Below, in pieces: positions 7,696-16,864 of a stretch of 64,000 bases of DNA. Position numbers and translations under genes: made by a program. How positions within the stretch are numbered: position 1 is the stretch's first letter; each line of letters starts with the position of its first letter. The stretch is taken from NCBI RefSeq assembly GCF_000023945.1, contig NC_013158.1, positions 558,001 through 622,000 of the forward strand, given 5' to 3'. A model generated the notes under the pieces. The model had not been told where the DNA came from, made no database searches, and worked only from the letters and a program-made list of their open reading frames with translations. The stretch is from Halorhabdus utahensis DSM 12940 (GTDB lineage: Archaea > Halobacteriota > Halobacteria > Halobacteriales > Haloarculaceae).

Positions 7696-10101
7696 GTGCA
7701 ATCACCGAGTCAGAGCGTCCTCCTCGTCGTGCTGGCGTTGCCGTTTCTGGCCGCAGCGGTCGCGCCGCTGGTCTATCGCCTGGTTGGCGAGCGCGTCGCC
7801 TACTTCGGAGCGGCGGTCGCAGCACTCGCCTTCGGGCTGATCGGCACCCAGTACGGGGCTGAGGGGGTCGTCTCGATACCGTGGATCCCATCGCTTGACG
7901 TTTCGCTCGCACTGTACGTCGATGGCCTCTCGCTGTTGCTCGGGTTCGTCGTCAGCGGGATCGGTATCCTGATTTTCACCTATTCGGGCGGATACATGCA
8001 CGACGAACCGGGGAAAGCGAAGTTCTACACGACGTTGCTCGTGTTCATGGGCGCGATGCTCGGGGTCGCCTTCGCCGCCGACCTCCTCGCGCTGTTCGTC
8101 TTCTGGGAACTCACGAGCGTCTCGTCGTTCATCCTGATCGGCCACTACCAGGACGATCCAGACTCCCAATACGCCGCCCGGAAGGCAATGATCATCACGG
8201 TCGCCGGCGGGCTGTTCTTGCTCATCGCCTTCCTCCTGTTGCATACCGTCTCAGCAGACGTCATGGGGACGGCGACGTTCCGGCTGGCCGGCGAGGGCTC
8301 GATGATCGAAAACGCCGGGGCGATGCGGGAGAGACTTCGGTCGGCGGGACTGTTCGTGCCAGTTCTGGCGCTGCTCGCGGTCGGTGCCGCGGCCAAATCC
8401 GCGCAGGTGCCGCTGCACATCTGGCTGCCCAACGCCATGGAGGCCCCGACACCGGTCTCGGCCTTTCTCCACTCGGCGACGATGGTCAAAGCCGGCGTGT
8501 ATCTCATCGGCCGGTTCCGGCCGCTGCTTGGCTCGACCGAGTGGGAACTCCTGTTTGCCGGCCTCGGCCTGCTGACGATGACCGTCGGCGCGATGCTCGC
8601 GATCAAAGCCGACGATATCAAGGAACTGCTCGCGTATTCGACGGCCTCGCATCTCGGGCTGATCGTCGCCGGGTTCGGCATACAGTACAAATACGGTGCA
8701 GAGACAGGCGCGTTCCACATCCTGAATCACGCGCTGTTCAAGGCGGCGCTGTTCCTCGTCGCGGGGATCGTCGCCCACGAGGCCGGCAGTCGGCTGCTGT
8801 CGGAACTCGGCGGCCTCTGGCGTGACCTCCCGATCACCGCCGCCGTGGCCGTCGTGGCGGCCCTCGGCATGGCCGGCCTCCCGCCGTTCAACGGTTTCTA
8901 CTCCAAGGAACTGCTGTTCGAGGCGACCTTCCACGCCGCCGAGCACGCAGGTGGGCTGTGGTGGCTACTTCCGGTCGTCGCGGTCTTCGGGAGTATCTTC
9001 ACGTTCCTGTATTCGATCAAGTTCCTCTCGCTGTTCTTCGGCGACCGGCCGGACGCCCTCGAGCACGTCCACTCGCCGCCCCTGCCGATGCTCGCGCCGC
9101 CGGTCATCCTCGCCACGCTGGCGGGTGTGATCGGCCTCGGCGGTATCGGTGGGACACTCGGCATGCACTTTGATCCGCTCGAAGATTTCGTCGAACGGGT
9201 CATCGTGGCCGCCGGTGTCGAGGATCCACACTTCGGGTACTATCTTCCCACCTCACTCACGCCGGCCGCGGGCATGAGTGCGGTCACGATCGGAGTCGGC
9301 GTGGTCGCCTATCCCTACTACGATCGGCTCGCGGCCGTGGTCGATCGGCTGGCGTCGATCAAGCCGCTGTCGCCGAACTGGTACTACGACGGGCTCGTCG
9401 GCTGGCTCGATCAAACGACGGTCGTCACCGAGCGCATCCATACCGGGCGGATTCGGACGTACGCGAGCTGGCTCATGCTCGGCGTCGCCGCACTGGCGGT
9501 CGGTGGCTACGTCGCTGCCGGGATCGTCCTGCCGGCGCTGTCCTCGATCACGCTGGCTGCCCCGATCGTCATCGTGCTTGGCGTCGCCGTCGTGGCGGCA
9601 CTGGCCGTGACGATCGCACCCTCACATGTCGCCGGCGTCCTGACGCTGTCGATCCTCGGGTTCATGGTCGCCATCTTCTACATCCTGGCGAACGCGCCGG
9701 ATCTGGCGCTGACTCAGCTCGTCATCGAGACGCTCGTGCTCGTCCTGTTCCTGCTCGTGTTGAACAAGTTGCCGGCGTTCTACGGCGATCTGAAACGCCG
9801 CCAGATAGTCACGGACACCATCATCTCGGGGGTCGTCGGCGTGACTGTCTTCCTGACGGTGCTCGTCTCGACGGCCGCAACGCCGGGGAAGCCGATCTAC
9901 ACGTACTTCCTCGAACGCGGTGGGGTCCCCACAGAGCACGGCCAGTGGTTGCTCGAGTGGGGTGGCGGAAGCAACATCGTGAACGTCATCCTCGTCGACT
10001 TCCGGGCCTTCGATACGATGGGGGAAATATCCGTCGTCGCCATGGCTGCGCTCTCGATCATTACGATGATCGCGATGCGGCAACGAGGTGAGACACAATG
10101 A
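7696..10101 (+). CDS. mrpA: Mrp-type Na+/H+ antiporter subunit A
   Basis: This 801-residue MrpA/MnhA is the large proton-channel-like subunit related to NuoL. The NuoL-type region spans about residues 1-500; TM helices contain WELTSVSSFILIG, KSAQVPLHIWLPNAMEAPTP and FNGFYSKELLFE motifs with the expected Lys and Glu residues. The C-terminal part (about 620-795) carries fused MbhD-like (ILANAPDLALTQLVIETLVL) and MbhE-like (NIVNVILVDFRAFDTMGE) domains, the normal arrangement for MrpA. Translation starts at GTG. It is the first gene of a seven-gene operon; its stop overlaps the mrpB start by 4 nt. The complex exports Na+ in exchange for H+ in the cytoplasmic membrane. Confidence 0.96.
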   Translation: MQSPSQSVLLVVLALPFLAAAVAPLVYRLVGERVAYFGAAVAALAFGLIGTQYGAEGVVSIPWIPSLDVSLALYVDGLSLLLGFVVSGIGILIFTYSGGYMHDEPGKAKFYTTLLVFMGAMLGVAFAADLLALFVFWELTSVSSFILIGHYQDDPDSQYAARKAMIITVAGGLFLLIAFLLLHTVSADVMGTATFRLAGEGSMIENAGAMRERLRSAGLFVPVLALLAVGAAAKSAQVPLHIWLPNAMEAPTPVSAFLHSATMVKAGVYLIGRFRPLLGSTEWELLFAGLGLLTMTVGAMLAIKADDIKELLAYSTASHLGLIVAGFGIQYKYGAETGAFHILNHALFKAALFLVAGIVAHEAGSRLLSELGGLWRDLPITAAVAVVAALGMAGLPPFNGFYSKELLFEATFHAAEHAGGLWWLLPVVAVFGSIFTFLYSIKFLSLFFGDRPDALEHVHSPPLPMLAPPVILATLAGVIGLGGIGGTLGMHFDPLEDFVERVIVAAGVEDPHFGYYLPTSLTPAAGMSAVTIGVGVVAYPYYDRLAAVVDRLASIKPLSPNWYYDGLVGWLDQTTVVTERIHTGRIRTYASWLMLGVAALAVGGYVAAGIVLPALSSITLAAPIVIVLGVAVVAALAVTIAPSHVAGVLTLSILGFMVAIFYILANAPDLALTQLVIETLVLVLFLLVLNKLPAFYGDLKRRQIVTDTIISGVVGVTVFLTVLVSTAATPGKPIYTYFLERGGVPTEHGQWLLEWGGGSNIVNVILVDFRAFDTMGEISVVAMAALSIITMIAMRQRGETQ

Positions 10102-10655
10102 GTGGTGAGTCGACCCCGACAACGACCGATGCGGAGACAGCAGTCCCGCAGGTGACCGACGGGGATACGACAGTCATCGCACGGACGGTCGTCCGCATCG
10201 TCGTCCCGATCATCCTGCTGGTGGCGATCGCGCTCCTGCTCCAGGGACACAACCAGCCCGGTGGTGGCTTCATCGCGGGCGTGTTGACGACGACGGGGAT
10301 CGCGCTCGTGTACATCATCTACGGGTTGCATTACGTCGAGGACAACCTGTTGTCGGGGACGATACTGCCGCGGTCGTTCCCGCTGGACGTCGGTGACACT
10401 GGCTCTGAAAGTTCCGCGTCGATCACCAAGGAGTTCGGCGAGGTGTTCACGATCGGGCTGATTATTGCGGCCGGTGGCGGCGTGGCCGCGATGGCGTTGG
10501 GATATCCATTCCTCACACAGGCCGTGGTCTTCCTCGAACACCTCCCAATCTACGGCGAGGTCGAGATCGCAAGCGCGCTCGTCTTCGACCTGGGCGTCTA
10601 CGTCGTGGTCGTCGGTGGCCTCCTCACGATCCTCGCGGTGGTGGGTAACGAATGA
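10098..10655 (+). CDS. mrpB: Mrp Na+/H+ antiporter subunit B
   Basis: This 185-residue MnhB-domain protein has about four transmembrane helices. A hydrophilic N-terminal tail of about 30 residues is followed by IVVPIILLVAIALLLQGHN and the family signature PGGGFIAGVLTTTGIALVYI. It is an essential membrane subunit of the Mrp antiporter. It overlaps mrpA (4 nt, ATGA) and mrpC (4 nt), so translation is probably coupled. The Thr/Ala/Glu N-terminal tail is longer than in bacterial homologues, a common haloarchaeal trait. Confidence 0.95.
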   Translation: MSGESTPTTTDAETAVPQVTDGDTTVIARTVVRIVVPIILLVAIALLLQGHNQPGGGFIAGVLTTTGIALVYIIYGLHYVEDNLLSGTILPRSFPLDVGDTGSESSASITKEFGEVFTIGLIIAAGGGVAAMALGYPFLTQAVVFLEHLPIYGEVEIASALVFDLGVYVVVVGGLLTILAVVGNE

Positions 10656-11035
10656 TCGAGACACTGCTTTCAGCATCCGGCGGGGCGACGAGCGGTGGCG
10701 AGCCACAGATCATTCTGGCCGTCGTGCTCGGCCTCCTGTTCGCGCTGGGGACGTTCCTGATCCTCCGGCGCGACGTCGTCCGGGTCGTCTGGGGCGTCTC
10801 GATCATCAGCCAGGCGGCGAACGTCTACCTGGTGACGATGGGCGGCCTCCGTGGCAGCGTCCCGATCGTGAGCCACGGCGGTGGCGGTCACGGAACGCCG
10901 ACGGACCCGCTGGTCCAGGCCCTCGTCCTGACGGCGATCGTCATCGGCTTCGGGACGACCGCCTTCGCGCTCGTGTTGACGCTCAGAGTCTATGAGGAAC
11001 ATGGGACGATCGATCTCTCGGAGGTGAGTGAATAA
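10652..11035 (+). CDS. mrpC: Mrp Na+/H+ antiporter subunit C
   Basis: This 127-residue NuoK/MnhC-like subunit has three TM helices: AVVLGLLFALGTFLILRR, VVWGVSIISQAANVYLVTMG and ALVLTAIVIGFGTTAFALVL. The DPLVQALVLTAIVIG segment is characteristic. The loop between helices 2 and 3 carries a glycine/histidine cluster (SHGGGGHG). The stop codon TAA shares its last base with the mrpD ATG, and a good GGAGGTGA ribosome site for mrpD lies inside the end of this gene. Confidence 0.95.
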   Translation: MIETLLSASGGATSGGEPQIILAVVLGLLFALGTFLILRRDVVRVVWGVSIISQAANVYLVTMGGLRGSVPIVSHGGGGHGTPTDPLVQALVLTAIVIGFGTTAFALVLTLRVYEEHGTIDLSEVSE

Positions 11036-12654
11036 TGGCGCTTGCACACGTCGTCGTGGCACCGCTCGTGATCACGCTGGTAACGGCGATTCTGACGCTG
11101 TTGACGAGACGCTACGGCAGACTCCAGCGCGCGATCAGTCTGCTGGGCATCGGTGGCTACGTTCTGGCTGTCGGGGCCATCGCCAGTCGGGTCTTTTCGA
11201 TCGGCGTGCTCACCGGAGCAAGCGGGGAGACGACGACGCTGACCTATCAGCTGTCGGACTGGGGAGCGCCCTTCGGCATCTCGCTGGTGGCCGACGCACT
11301 CTCGGCGTTCATGCTCGTGCTCGCGGCGATCGTCTCGGTCGCTGCGCTGGTGTTCTCAGCACGGTACGTCACCGAGTACGGCCAGCGCGTCGCCTACCAT
11401 TCGCTATTTCACTTCATGCTGACGGGTGTCACCGGAGCGTTCCTGACCGGCGACATCTTCAACCTCTTCGTGTGGTTCGAGGTCATGCTCATGCCGAGTT
11501 ACGTCCTCGTCGTCTTCTACGGACGCAGCGAGCACACCCGCGCGGCGCTGCAGTACACGGTGCTCAACCTCCTGGGCAGTGCGCTCATGCTGGTGTCGAT
11601 TGGCGGGCTCTACGCGACGACGGGGACACTCAACATGGCGGATATGTCACGCCGCCTCACCCACGCGAGTCAGTACGGCATCGATCCCGCGCCAGTACTG
11701 GGGTTGAGTGCGATCCTGCTCGCGGTCTTCGCGCTCAAGGCCGGCATCGTTCCGTTCCAGTTCTGGGTGCCGGCCGCCTACAAGGCCGCACCGGCTCCGA
11801 TCTCGGCCATGCTCGCCGGCGTCACGAAGAAGGTCGGCGTCTACGCGATCGTTCGGCTGGTGTTTACCGTGCTGGGCGGTGCCAGCCTCGACAGCGCGCT
11901 CGGACTCGGGCTCTCGGGGTCGGCCTTCAGCGACTTCCTGGGTCCCGTCCTGTTCATCATGGCCGTCGGGAGTATCTTCGTCGGGGGGCTCGGTGCCGTC
12001 TCACGCAATGACCTCGATGGCGTCCTCGCGTATTCGAGCATCGGGCAGGTCGGGTTCATCGTCCTCGCCATCGCGCTCGCCGCGGGGACTGACGGACCAA
12101 TCAGGATAGTCTCGCTGATCGCCGTGCTCGTCTACTCGCTGAACCACGCGATCGCGAAGTCGCTGCTGTTCCTGATCAGCGGGGTGATCCAGGAGAGCGT
12201 CGGCTCAACCCGGTTCAGTGCGGTGGGTGGCCTCGCCTCTCGGCGGCCGATTCTCGCCGGGTCGTTCTTCCTGGGCGCACTCGCGATGATCGGCATCCCG
12301 CCGTTGACCGGGTTCTTCGGAAAACTCCTCGTGTTCGATTCGGCTGGCCGGGCACTCGAAGCGGGCGTTCCGTTCGCCGAACTCGCACTCGGGGCCGCAC
12401 TCCTCGGAGCGATCCTGACGATCATCTACATGTCCCGTGCCTGGAGTCAGGTGTTCTGGGGGAGCCAGACCGAGCCAGTCGCCCACGCCTATCGGCCGAC
12501 GACGCTCGTCGCGATCGTCGCCGGGTTCTCGCTGCTGGTCGTCGTACTGGGCGTCGGGTTCGATCCGGTCTATCGAGTGGCGGAGACAGCCGCGAACGCG
12601 GCCATGGACCACGCCGGCTACGTTGATGCCGTGGGTCCGGAGGTGGGACAATGA
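11035..12654 (+). CDS. mrpD: Mrp Na+/H+ antiporter subunit D
   Basis: This 539-residue NuoM/N-like proton-translocating subunit has about 14 TM helices. Diagnostic segments are FNLFVWFEVMLMPSYVL (Glu in TM5), ALKAGIVPFQFWVPAAYKAA (Lys in TM7) and YSLNHAIAKSLLFLISG. The C-terminal region has IIYMSRAWSQVFWG, typical of MrpD. It pairs with MrpA in the antiporter. The start is fixed by the 1-nt overlap with mrpC and the end by a 4-nt overlap with mrpE. Confidence 0.96.
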   Translation: MALAHVVVAPLVITLVTAILTLLTRRYGRLQRAISLLGIGGYVLAVGAIASRVFSIGVLTGASGETTTLTYQLSDWGAPFGISLVADALSAFMLVLAAIVSVAALVFSARYVTEYGQRVAYHSLFHFMLTGVTGAFLTGDIFNLFVWFEVMLMPSYVLVVFYGRSEHTRAALQYTVLNLLGSALMLVSIGGLYATTGTLNMADMSRRLTHASQYGIDPAPVLGLSAILLAVFALKAGIVPFQFWVPAAYKAAPAPISAMLAGVTKKVGVYAIVRLVFTVLGGASLDSALGLGLSGSAFSDFLGPVLFIMAVGSIFVGGLGAVSRNDLDGVLAYSSIGQVGFIVLAIALAAGTDGPIRIVSLIAVLVYSLNHAIAKSLLFLISGVIQESVGSTRFSAVGGLASRRPILAGSFFLGALAMIGIPPLTGFFGKLLVFDSAGRALEAGVPFAELALGAALLGAILTIIYMSRAWSQVFWGSQTEPVAHAYRPTTLVAIVAGFSLLVVVLGVGFDPVYRVAETAANAAMDHAGYVDAVGPEVGQ

Positions 12655-13247
12655 GACGCTGGCCCGTCATCGGCGCAGCGCTTGCAGTCCTGTGGCTGTT
12701 CGTCAACGGCGTCGAACCAGCCCCCATGCCACTCGCCGGCGCGGCGCTCTCCGGCCTCGCCGTCGGGATGCCGATCGCGTACCTCTTCCGTCGGTTCTAC
12801 GCGAGCAAGATCGCAATCGGCGGATTGCTCCGGTCGATTCCGGCGACGGTAATCTATCTCGTCCTGTTCCTGACGGAACTCATCACCGCGAACGTCGACG
12901 TGGCCTATCGGGTACTCGCCCCGTCGATGCCGATCGAGCCGGCCGTGATCGAGATCCCGCTCCGTGTCGAGTCCGACGCCGCGATCACGACGATCGCAAA
13001 CAGCATCTCACTGACCCCGGGGACGCTCACGATGGACTACGACGGGGATCGAAACTCGCTGTACGTCCACGCGATCGCCGGCCGCGAACGCGATCTCGTG
13101 GTCGCCCCGATCCGCCAGTGGGAAGGGTACGCGCTTCGGATCTTCGACGAGGAGCGGTCACCGACCGATCCAGTCCCGGATCCGGACGCAGATACTGAAG
13201 AGACTCCGAATGGAGACACAGACGGAGGTGAATCCGATGGCAAGTGA
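12651..13247 (+). CDS. mrpE: Mrp Na+/H+ antiporter subunit E
   Basis: This 198-residue MnhE family protein has a short N-terminal hydrophobic pair (about residues 5-45), then AIGGLLRSIPATVIYLVLFLTELI and the conserved ANSISLTPGTLTMDYDGD signature (about 121-138). An acidic C-terminal tail of about 35 residues is rich in Asp, Pro and Thr. The last 11 nt overlap mrpF if that gene starts at 13237. Confidence 0.94.
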   Translation: MRRWPVIGAALAVLWLFVNGVEPAPMPLAGAALSGLAVGMPIAYLFRRFYASKIAIGGLLRSIPATVIYLVLFLTELITANVDVAYRVLAPSMPIEPAVIEIPLRVESDAAITTIANSISLTPGTLTMDYDGDRNSLYVHAIAGRERDLVVAPIRQWEGYALRIFDEERSPTDPVPDPDADTEETPNGDTDGGESDGK

Positions 13248-13527
13248 ATTCCCAGCGTTGCTCGCCACAATACTCGATGCAGCCCTGATCATCGCGAGCG
13301 CAGTGACCCTCCTGGCAGCCTACCGCGTCATCCGCGGGCCGACCGTCCCGGACCGCGTCGTCGCCCTGGATACGATCGGGACGAACGTCGTCGCCATCGC
13401 GGTCCTGTTTGCGCTCACGACCGATACGGGACTGTTTGTCACAGTTGGCCTCGTGCTCGCCATCATCGGGTTCATCAGCACGATCACCGTCGCTCGCTTC
13501 ATCACAGAGGGGGACATCATCCAATGA
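13237..13527 (+). CDS. mrpF: Mrp Na+/H+ antiporter subunit F
   Basis: This 96-residue MnhF subunit has three TM helices and the signature RVIRGPTVPDRVVALDTIGT. An upstream start at 13210 exists, but the ATG at 13237 is preferred. A strong Shine-Dalgarno GGAGGTGA lies at 13224-13231, 5 nt before it, and the resulting protein matches the usual length (about 90-100 residues). It overlaps mrpE by 11 nt and mrpG by 4 nt. Confidence 0.94.
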   Translation: MASEFPALLATILDAALIIASAVTLLAAYRVIRGPTVPDRVVALDTIGTNVVAIAVLFALTTDTGLFVTVGLVLAIIGFISTITVARFITEGDIIQ

Positions 13528-13883
13528 CGCTGCTCCAGACACTGCAGGCCGTCGTCGTCGGCGTACTGGTCGTGACAGGGACGTTTTTCCTCCTCATCGG
13601 GACGATCGGCCTGCTCCGGCTCCCGAACGTGTACAACCGGTTGCACGCGACGAGCAAGGCGACGACACTCGGCGCTGCCTCGCTGTTTCTCGCCGGGTTC
13701 GTCTACTTCGGCCCGCGTGGGGCAGGACTGATCTCGCTGGTCGGGATCGTCTTCCTGTTTCTGACGGCCCCGACCGGCGCACACATGATCTCCCGGTCGG
13801 CACAGAAGATCGGCGTCCCGTTCGTCGAGGGTGTCTCCTGGCCGGTTCCGGACGACGTTGATGAGCAGGGAGAAACAGACTGA
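13524..13883 (+). CDS. mrpG: Mrp Na+/H+ antiporter subunit G
   Basis: This 119-residue MnhG/PhaG family protein has three TM helices and the signature GLLRLPNVYNRLHATSKATT (about residues 30-49). It is the last gene of the A-B-C-D-E-F-G operon, and all seven subunits of the canonical complex are therefore present. A convergent gene (coaBC) ends 31 nt downstream. The short polar C-terminal tail DDVDEQGETD is acidic, as is usual in haloarchaea. Confidence 0.95.
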   Translation: MTLLQTLQAVVVGVLVVTGTFFLLIGTIGLLRLPNVYNRLHATSKATTLGAASLFLAGFVYFGPRGAGLISLVGIVFLFLTAPTGAHMISRSAQKIGVPFVEGVSWPVPDDVDEQGETD

Positions 13884-13914
13884 CGCAGGCTGGCGACGAT
13901 CAGCCTGGCGACGG

Positions 13915-15075
13915 TTATTCCGGAAGCTCGACTGCGAGTTCCTCGGCGATCCGCCCACCGAGTGACGCTTTCGACCCCTGGAAGTCCTCAGTCGTCTCCG
14001 GCCGGACGAGCAATGCCCGCGTCTCTTCACCACCAGCGGCCCCCACATCGTTAGCGACCACAAACGACAGATCGACCCGCGACAGCAGATCGCGCGCTGC
14101 CGAGGTCAGCGATTCGTCGTTGGCGTCAGCCTCCAGTTTGAACCCGACCATCGCCAGGTCCGGCGCGCGCTCACGAACCCGATCGAGGAGTTTCGGCGTC
14201 GGTTTCAGATCGAGTGTGAGATCGTCCTGTCCCGACGTGATCTTCCCCGCCCGCTGCTCGACAGTGTAGTCGCCGATCGCCGCCGCCGAAACGAGCGCGT
14301 CTGCGGCTGGCGCATGCTCTTCGGCAGCCGCCACCATCTCCGCCGCACTCTCGACTGATTCGACTGTGGCATAGGGCACGTTCGGCCCGTCGTGAAGGAG
14401 TGTCACATCGGCCCCGCGGACGTAGCAGGCTTTCGCGATCGCCCGGCCAGTCGTCCCCGACGCCCTGTTCGACAGCGTTCGAATCGCGTCGATCGACTCC
14501 GTCGTCGCGCCGCTGGTGACGACGACCTCCTTCCCTTCCAGGGGGCGCTCGCCGGCCGCCCGGGCCGTCTCCAGAACGATCGATTCCTCGCTCGCGATCT
14601 TGGCCTTCGACTCTTCGATCCGTGGGTCAGCGAAGGAGACGCCCCACGATTCGAGGCGCTCGATCGCCTCAAGGACACCCGGGTGGTCGTACATCGGTTC
14701 GTGCATCGCGGGTGCGATGACGACCGGAATGCCGGCACCCAACGCTGTCGTCGCGCAGGTCGTCACCGGCGTGTCGTCAATTGCGCTCGCAATCTTCCCG
14801 ACAGTATTGGCCGTCGAGGGCGCGATCAGGAGCACGTCACCCCACGGATCCTCGCCGAAGAAGGTGACGTGCTCGACGCTACCCCCGATCTCGGTGACGA
14901 CCTCGCCATCGGTCGCCAACTCGACCGCCCAGGGGTGAATGATGTTCGTCGCCGACCCGGTCATGACCGCCCGAACCGTCGCCCCGCGTCGGCGGAGTTC
15001 GTGGGCCAACTCGACGGTCTTGACCGCCGCGATCGACCCCGTCACACCCAGGACGACGTTCGTGTCTTCGAGCAT
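13915..15075 (-). CDS. coaBC: Bifunctional phosphopantothenoylcysteine decarboxylase/phosphopantothenate-cysteine ligase
   Basis: This 386-residue enzyme makes 4'-phosphopantetheine for coenzyme A. The N-terminal CoaC flavoprotein domain (about residues 1-180) shows GVTGSIAAVKT, the catalytic-type His in EHVTFF, SxAN-like APSTANTVGKIASAI and the substrate-binding APAMHEPMY. The C-terminal CoaB ligase domain (about 185-385) shows TSGATTESIDAIRTLSN and VGFKLE. The length matches archaeal CoaBC. It is convergent with the Mrp operon; 78 nt separate it from trpB. Confidence 0.95.
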   Translation of the reverse strand: MLEDTNVVLGVTGSIAAVKTVELAHELRRRGATVRAVMTGSATNIIHPWAVELATDGEVVTEIGGSVEHVTFFGEDPWGDVLLIAPSTANTVGKIASAIDDTPVTTCATTALGAGIPVVIAPAMHEPMYDHPGVLEAIERLESWGVSFADPRIEESKAKIASEESIVLETARAAGERPLEGKEVVVTSGATTESIDAIRTLSNRASGTTGRAIAKACYVRGADVTLLHDGPNVPYATVESVESAAEMVAAAEEHAPAADALVSAAAIGDYTVEQRAGKITSGQDDLTLDLKPTPKLLDRVRERAPDLAMVGFKLEADANDESLTSAARDLLSRVDLSFVVANDVGAAGGEETRALLVRPETTEDFQGSKASLGGRIAEELAVELPE

Positions 15076-15153
15076 GTCCGAATAGTTCGTGACGGGGGTG
15101 GAAAAGTCATTACACCCGTCGCGGGGCCGCTACAGCGACGACCGAAGTTCTGG

Positions 15154-16317
15154 CTATCCGAGATCGAAGTGCTCGGCGGCGGTCTCCATGTCCTTGTCGC
15201 CCCGGCCGCTCAGGTTCACGAGGATCGTGTCGTGCTCGTCGGCGATCTGTTTCGCCAGCGCAAGCCCGTGGCTCGTTTCCAGGGCCGGGATGATCCCTTC
15301 GAGCATGCTCAACTCCCGAAACGCCTCCAGGGCCTCGTCGTCGGTGATCCCGCGGTAGTCACATCGACCCACGGCCCGGAACATCGCGTGCTCGGGACCG
15401 ACGCCCGGATAATCAAGCCCGGCCGAGACGGAATGGACCTCCGTCTCATCGTCGATGACGCGGGTCTTCATCCCGTGGAGGACGTCGTCTTCACCATCGG
15501 CCAGCGGCGCGGCGTGTCGGTTTGAGTCGGATCCTTCACCGCCACCCTCCGCGCCGTAAAAGGCCACGTCGTCGTCACGGAACGCGTCGAACAGCCCGAT
15601 CGCGTTCGAGCCGCCACCGACGCAGGCGACCGCAGCGTCCGGCAACCCGCCGATGCGGTCGCGGATCTGCTCGCGTGCCTCCTCGCCGATCACGGACTGG
15701 AACTCCCGAACCATCCGCGGGAACGGATCGGGACCGACGACCGAACCCACCAGATAGTGAGTATCCTCGACGTTCTGGGCGAAGTCCTCCAGTGCCGCGT
15801 CGACAGCGTCGGCGAGCCCCTGCCCGCCGCGGGTGACCTCGTTCACTTCCGCGCCCATCAGCCGCATCCGGAAGACGTTCATCCGCTGGCGGGCGACGTC
15901 CTTCTCACCCATGTAGATCTCGGTGTCTAAATCCAGCATCGCGCCGACCATCGCCGTCGCGGTACCGTGCTGGCCCGCACCGGTCTCGGCGATCAGCCGG
16001 TCCTTGCCGGCCTTCTTCGCCATCAGCGCCTGCCCGAGCGTGTTGTTCAGCTTGTGTGCGCCACCGTGGAGCAGATCCTCACGTTTGAGGTAGATCTCCG
16101 CGCCGTATGCCTCCGAGAGTCGCTCGGCGTGATACAGCGGCGTCGGCCGCCCGGCGAAGTGTTCGAGGTGGTCGCGAAACTCGTCCTGGAAGTCGTCGCT
16201 GAGGGCCACGTCCTCGAACGCGGCGGCGAGTTGTGCGAGCGGTTCCATGAGCGGATCGGGCACGTGGCGACCGCCGTAGTCGCCGAACGTCCCCGAATCG
16301 TCGGAGTCGTCTGACAT
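15154..16317 (-). CDS. trpB: Tryptophan synthase beta chain (TrpB1 type)
   Basis: This 387-residue PLP enzyme joins indole and serine to make tryptophan. The PLP lysine lies in KREDLLHGGAHKLNN, and the catalytic Glu is in AETGAGQHG. The glycine-rich phosphate loop is CVGGGSNAIG, and the COMM region is complete, so it is the canonical TrpB1 type that partners TrpA. A GTG start 21 nt upstream is possible, but the ATG at 16317 is preferred because a TATA-like CCTATAGTC on the minus strand lies about 27 nt before it. No trpA, trpC or other trp gene is adjacent, so the partner must be encoded elsewhere. Confidence 0.95.
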   Translation of the reverse strand: MSDDSDDSGTFGDYGGRHVPDPLMEPLAQLAAAFEDVALSDDFQDEFRDHLEHFAGRPTPLYHAERLSEAYGAEIYLKREDLLHGGAHKLNNTLGQALMAKKAGKDRLIAETGAGQHGTATAMVGAMLDLDTEIYMGEKDVARQRMNVFRMRLMGAEVNEVTRGGQGLADAVDAALEDFAQNVEDTHYLVGSVVGPDPFPRMVREFQSVIGEEAREQIRDRIGGLPDAAVACVGGGSNAIGLFDAFRDDDVAFYGAEGGGEGSDSNRHAAPLADGEDDVLHGMKTRVIDDETEVHSVSAGLDYPGVGPEHAMFRAVGRCDYRGITDDEALEAFRELSMLEGIIPALETSHGLALAKQIADEHDTILVNLSGRGDKDMETAAEHFDLG

Positions 16318-16468
16318 TGGTGTGTGGTTCGTGGTCACGACTATAGGCGTACCGAAATCAGCGGCGTCGAGATCGAGATGTTACTGTCGCCTGCCGACGT
16401 ACCAAAGAGGTGAGACGCTATCGCTACTCGCCGTGAAAACAAGAAAACAGAGTGGGGTTAAATATCGC

Positions 16469-16864
16469 TTACCACTCGCTCAGAATGGCCGTCTGATCGC
16501 CGTCAGGTGAGTTCCAGATGACCTGGACAGTGTCACTCGAGGATATCCCAGTGACGTCTATTGAGTCACCGGCAGATATCTCAGATGCGGTCCAAGTTCC
16601 CGGACTCCCAGCTGAGGCTTTTATATCAATATTGGCCGACTGCAGCGACTGGCCGCCGCTGTGAGTGATCGTAAGCGTATTACTACCGTCGTGATCGTAC
16701 GTGAACGTCGCGGACGGTGCCGTATCGCTGATCTGTTCGCCCAGCCCGAGGACGAACGTCGCGATGACGGCCGCCAGAATCACCGTGATGGCGACCATCA
16801 GGATCACGCCGATGACTGGTGACACGCCCGATTCGTCGTCTCTGAAGTATGTTATTGGATTCAT
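16469..16864 (-). CDS. Archaeal type IV pilin-like protein
   Basis: This 131-residue protein has the class III (prepilin) signal DDESGVSPVIGVILMVAITV. It shows an acidic/charged leader, a cleavage region just before the hydrophobic helix and the haloarchaeal pilin_N (DUF1628-type) pattern GVSPVIGVILMVAITVI. The remaining roughly 90 residues are a Ser/Thr-rich beta domain. A PibD-type prepilin peptidase would process it. Products of this family form adhesion pili. The gene is isolated, with no biosynthesis genes nearby. Confidence 0.85.
   Translation of the reverse strand: MNPITYFRDDESGVSPVIGVILMVAITVILAAVIATFVLGLGEQISDTAPSATFTYDHDGSNTLTITHSGGQSLQSANIDIKASAGSPGTWTASEISAGDSIDVTGISSSDTVQVIWNSPDGDQTAILSEW

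Noticed and set aside
13210-13236. Longer N-terminus for MrpF
   Set aside because: The upstream start at 13210 would add nine polar residues and has no ribosome site. The GGAGGTGA at 13224-13231 clearly serves the ATG at 13237.
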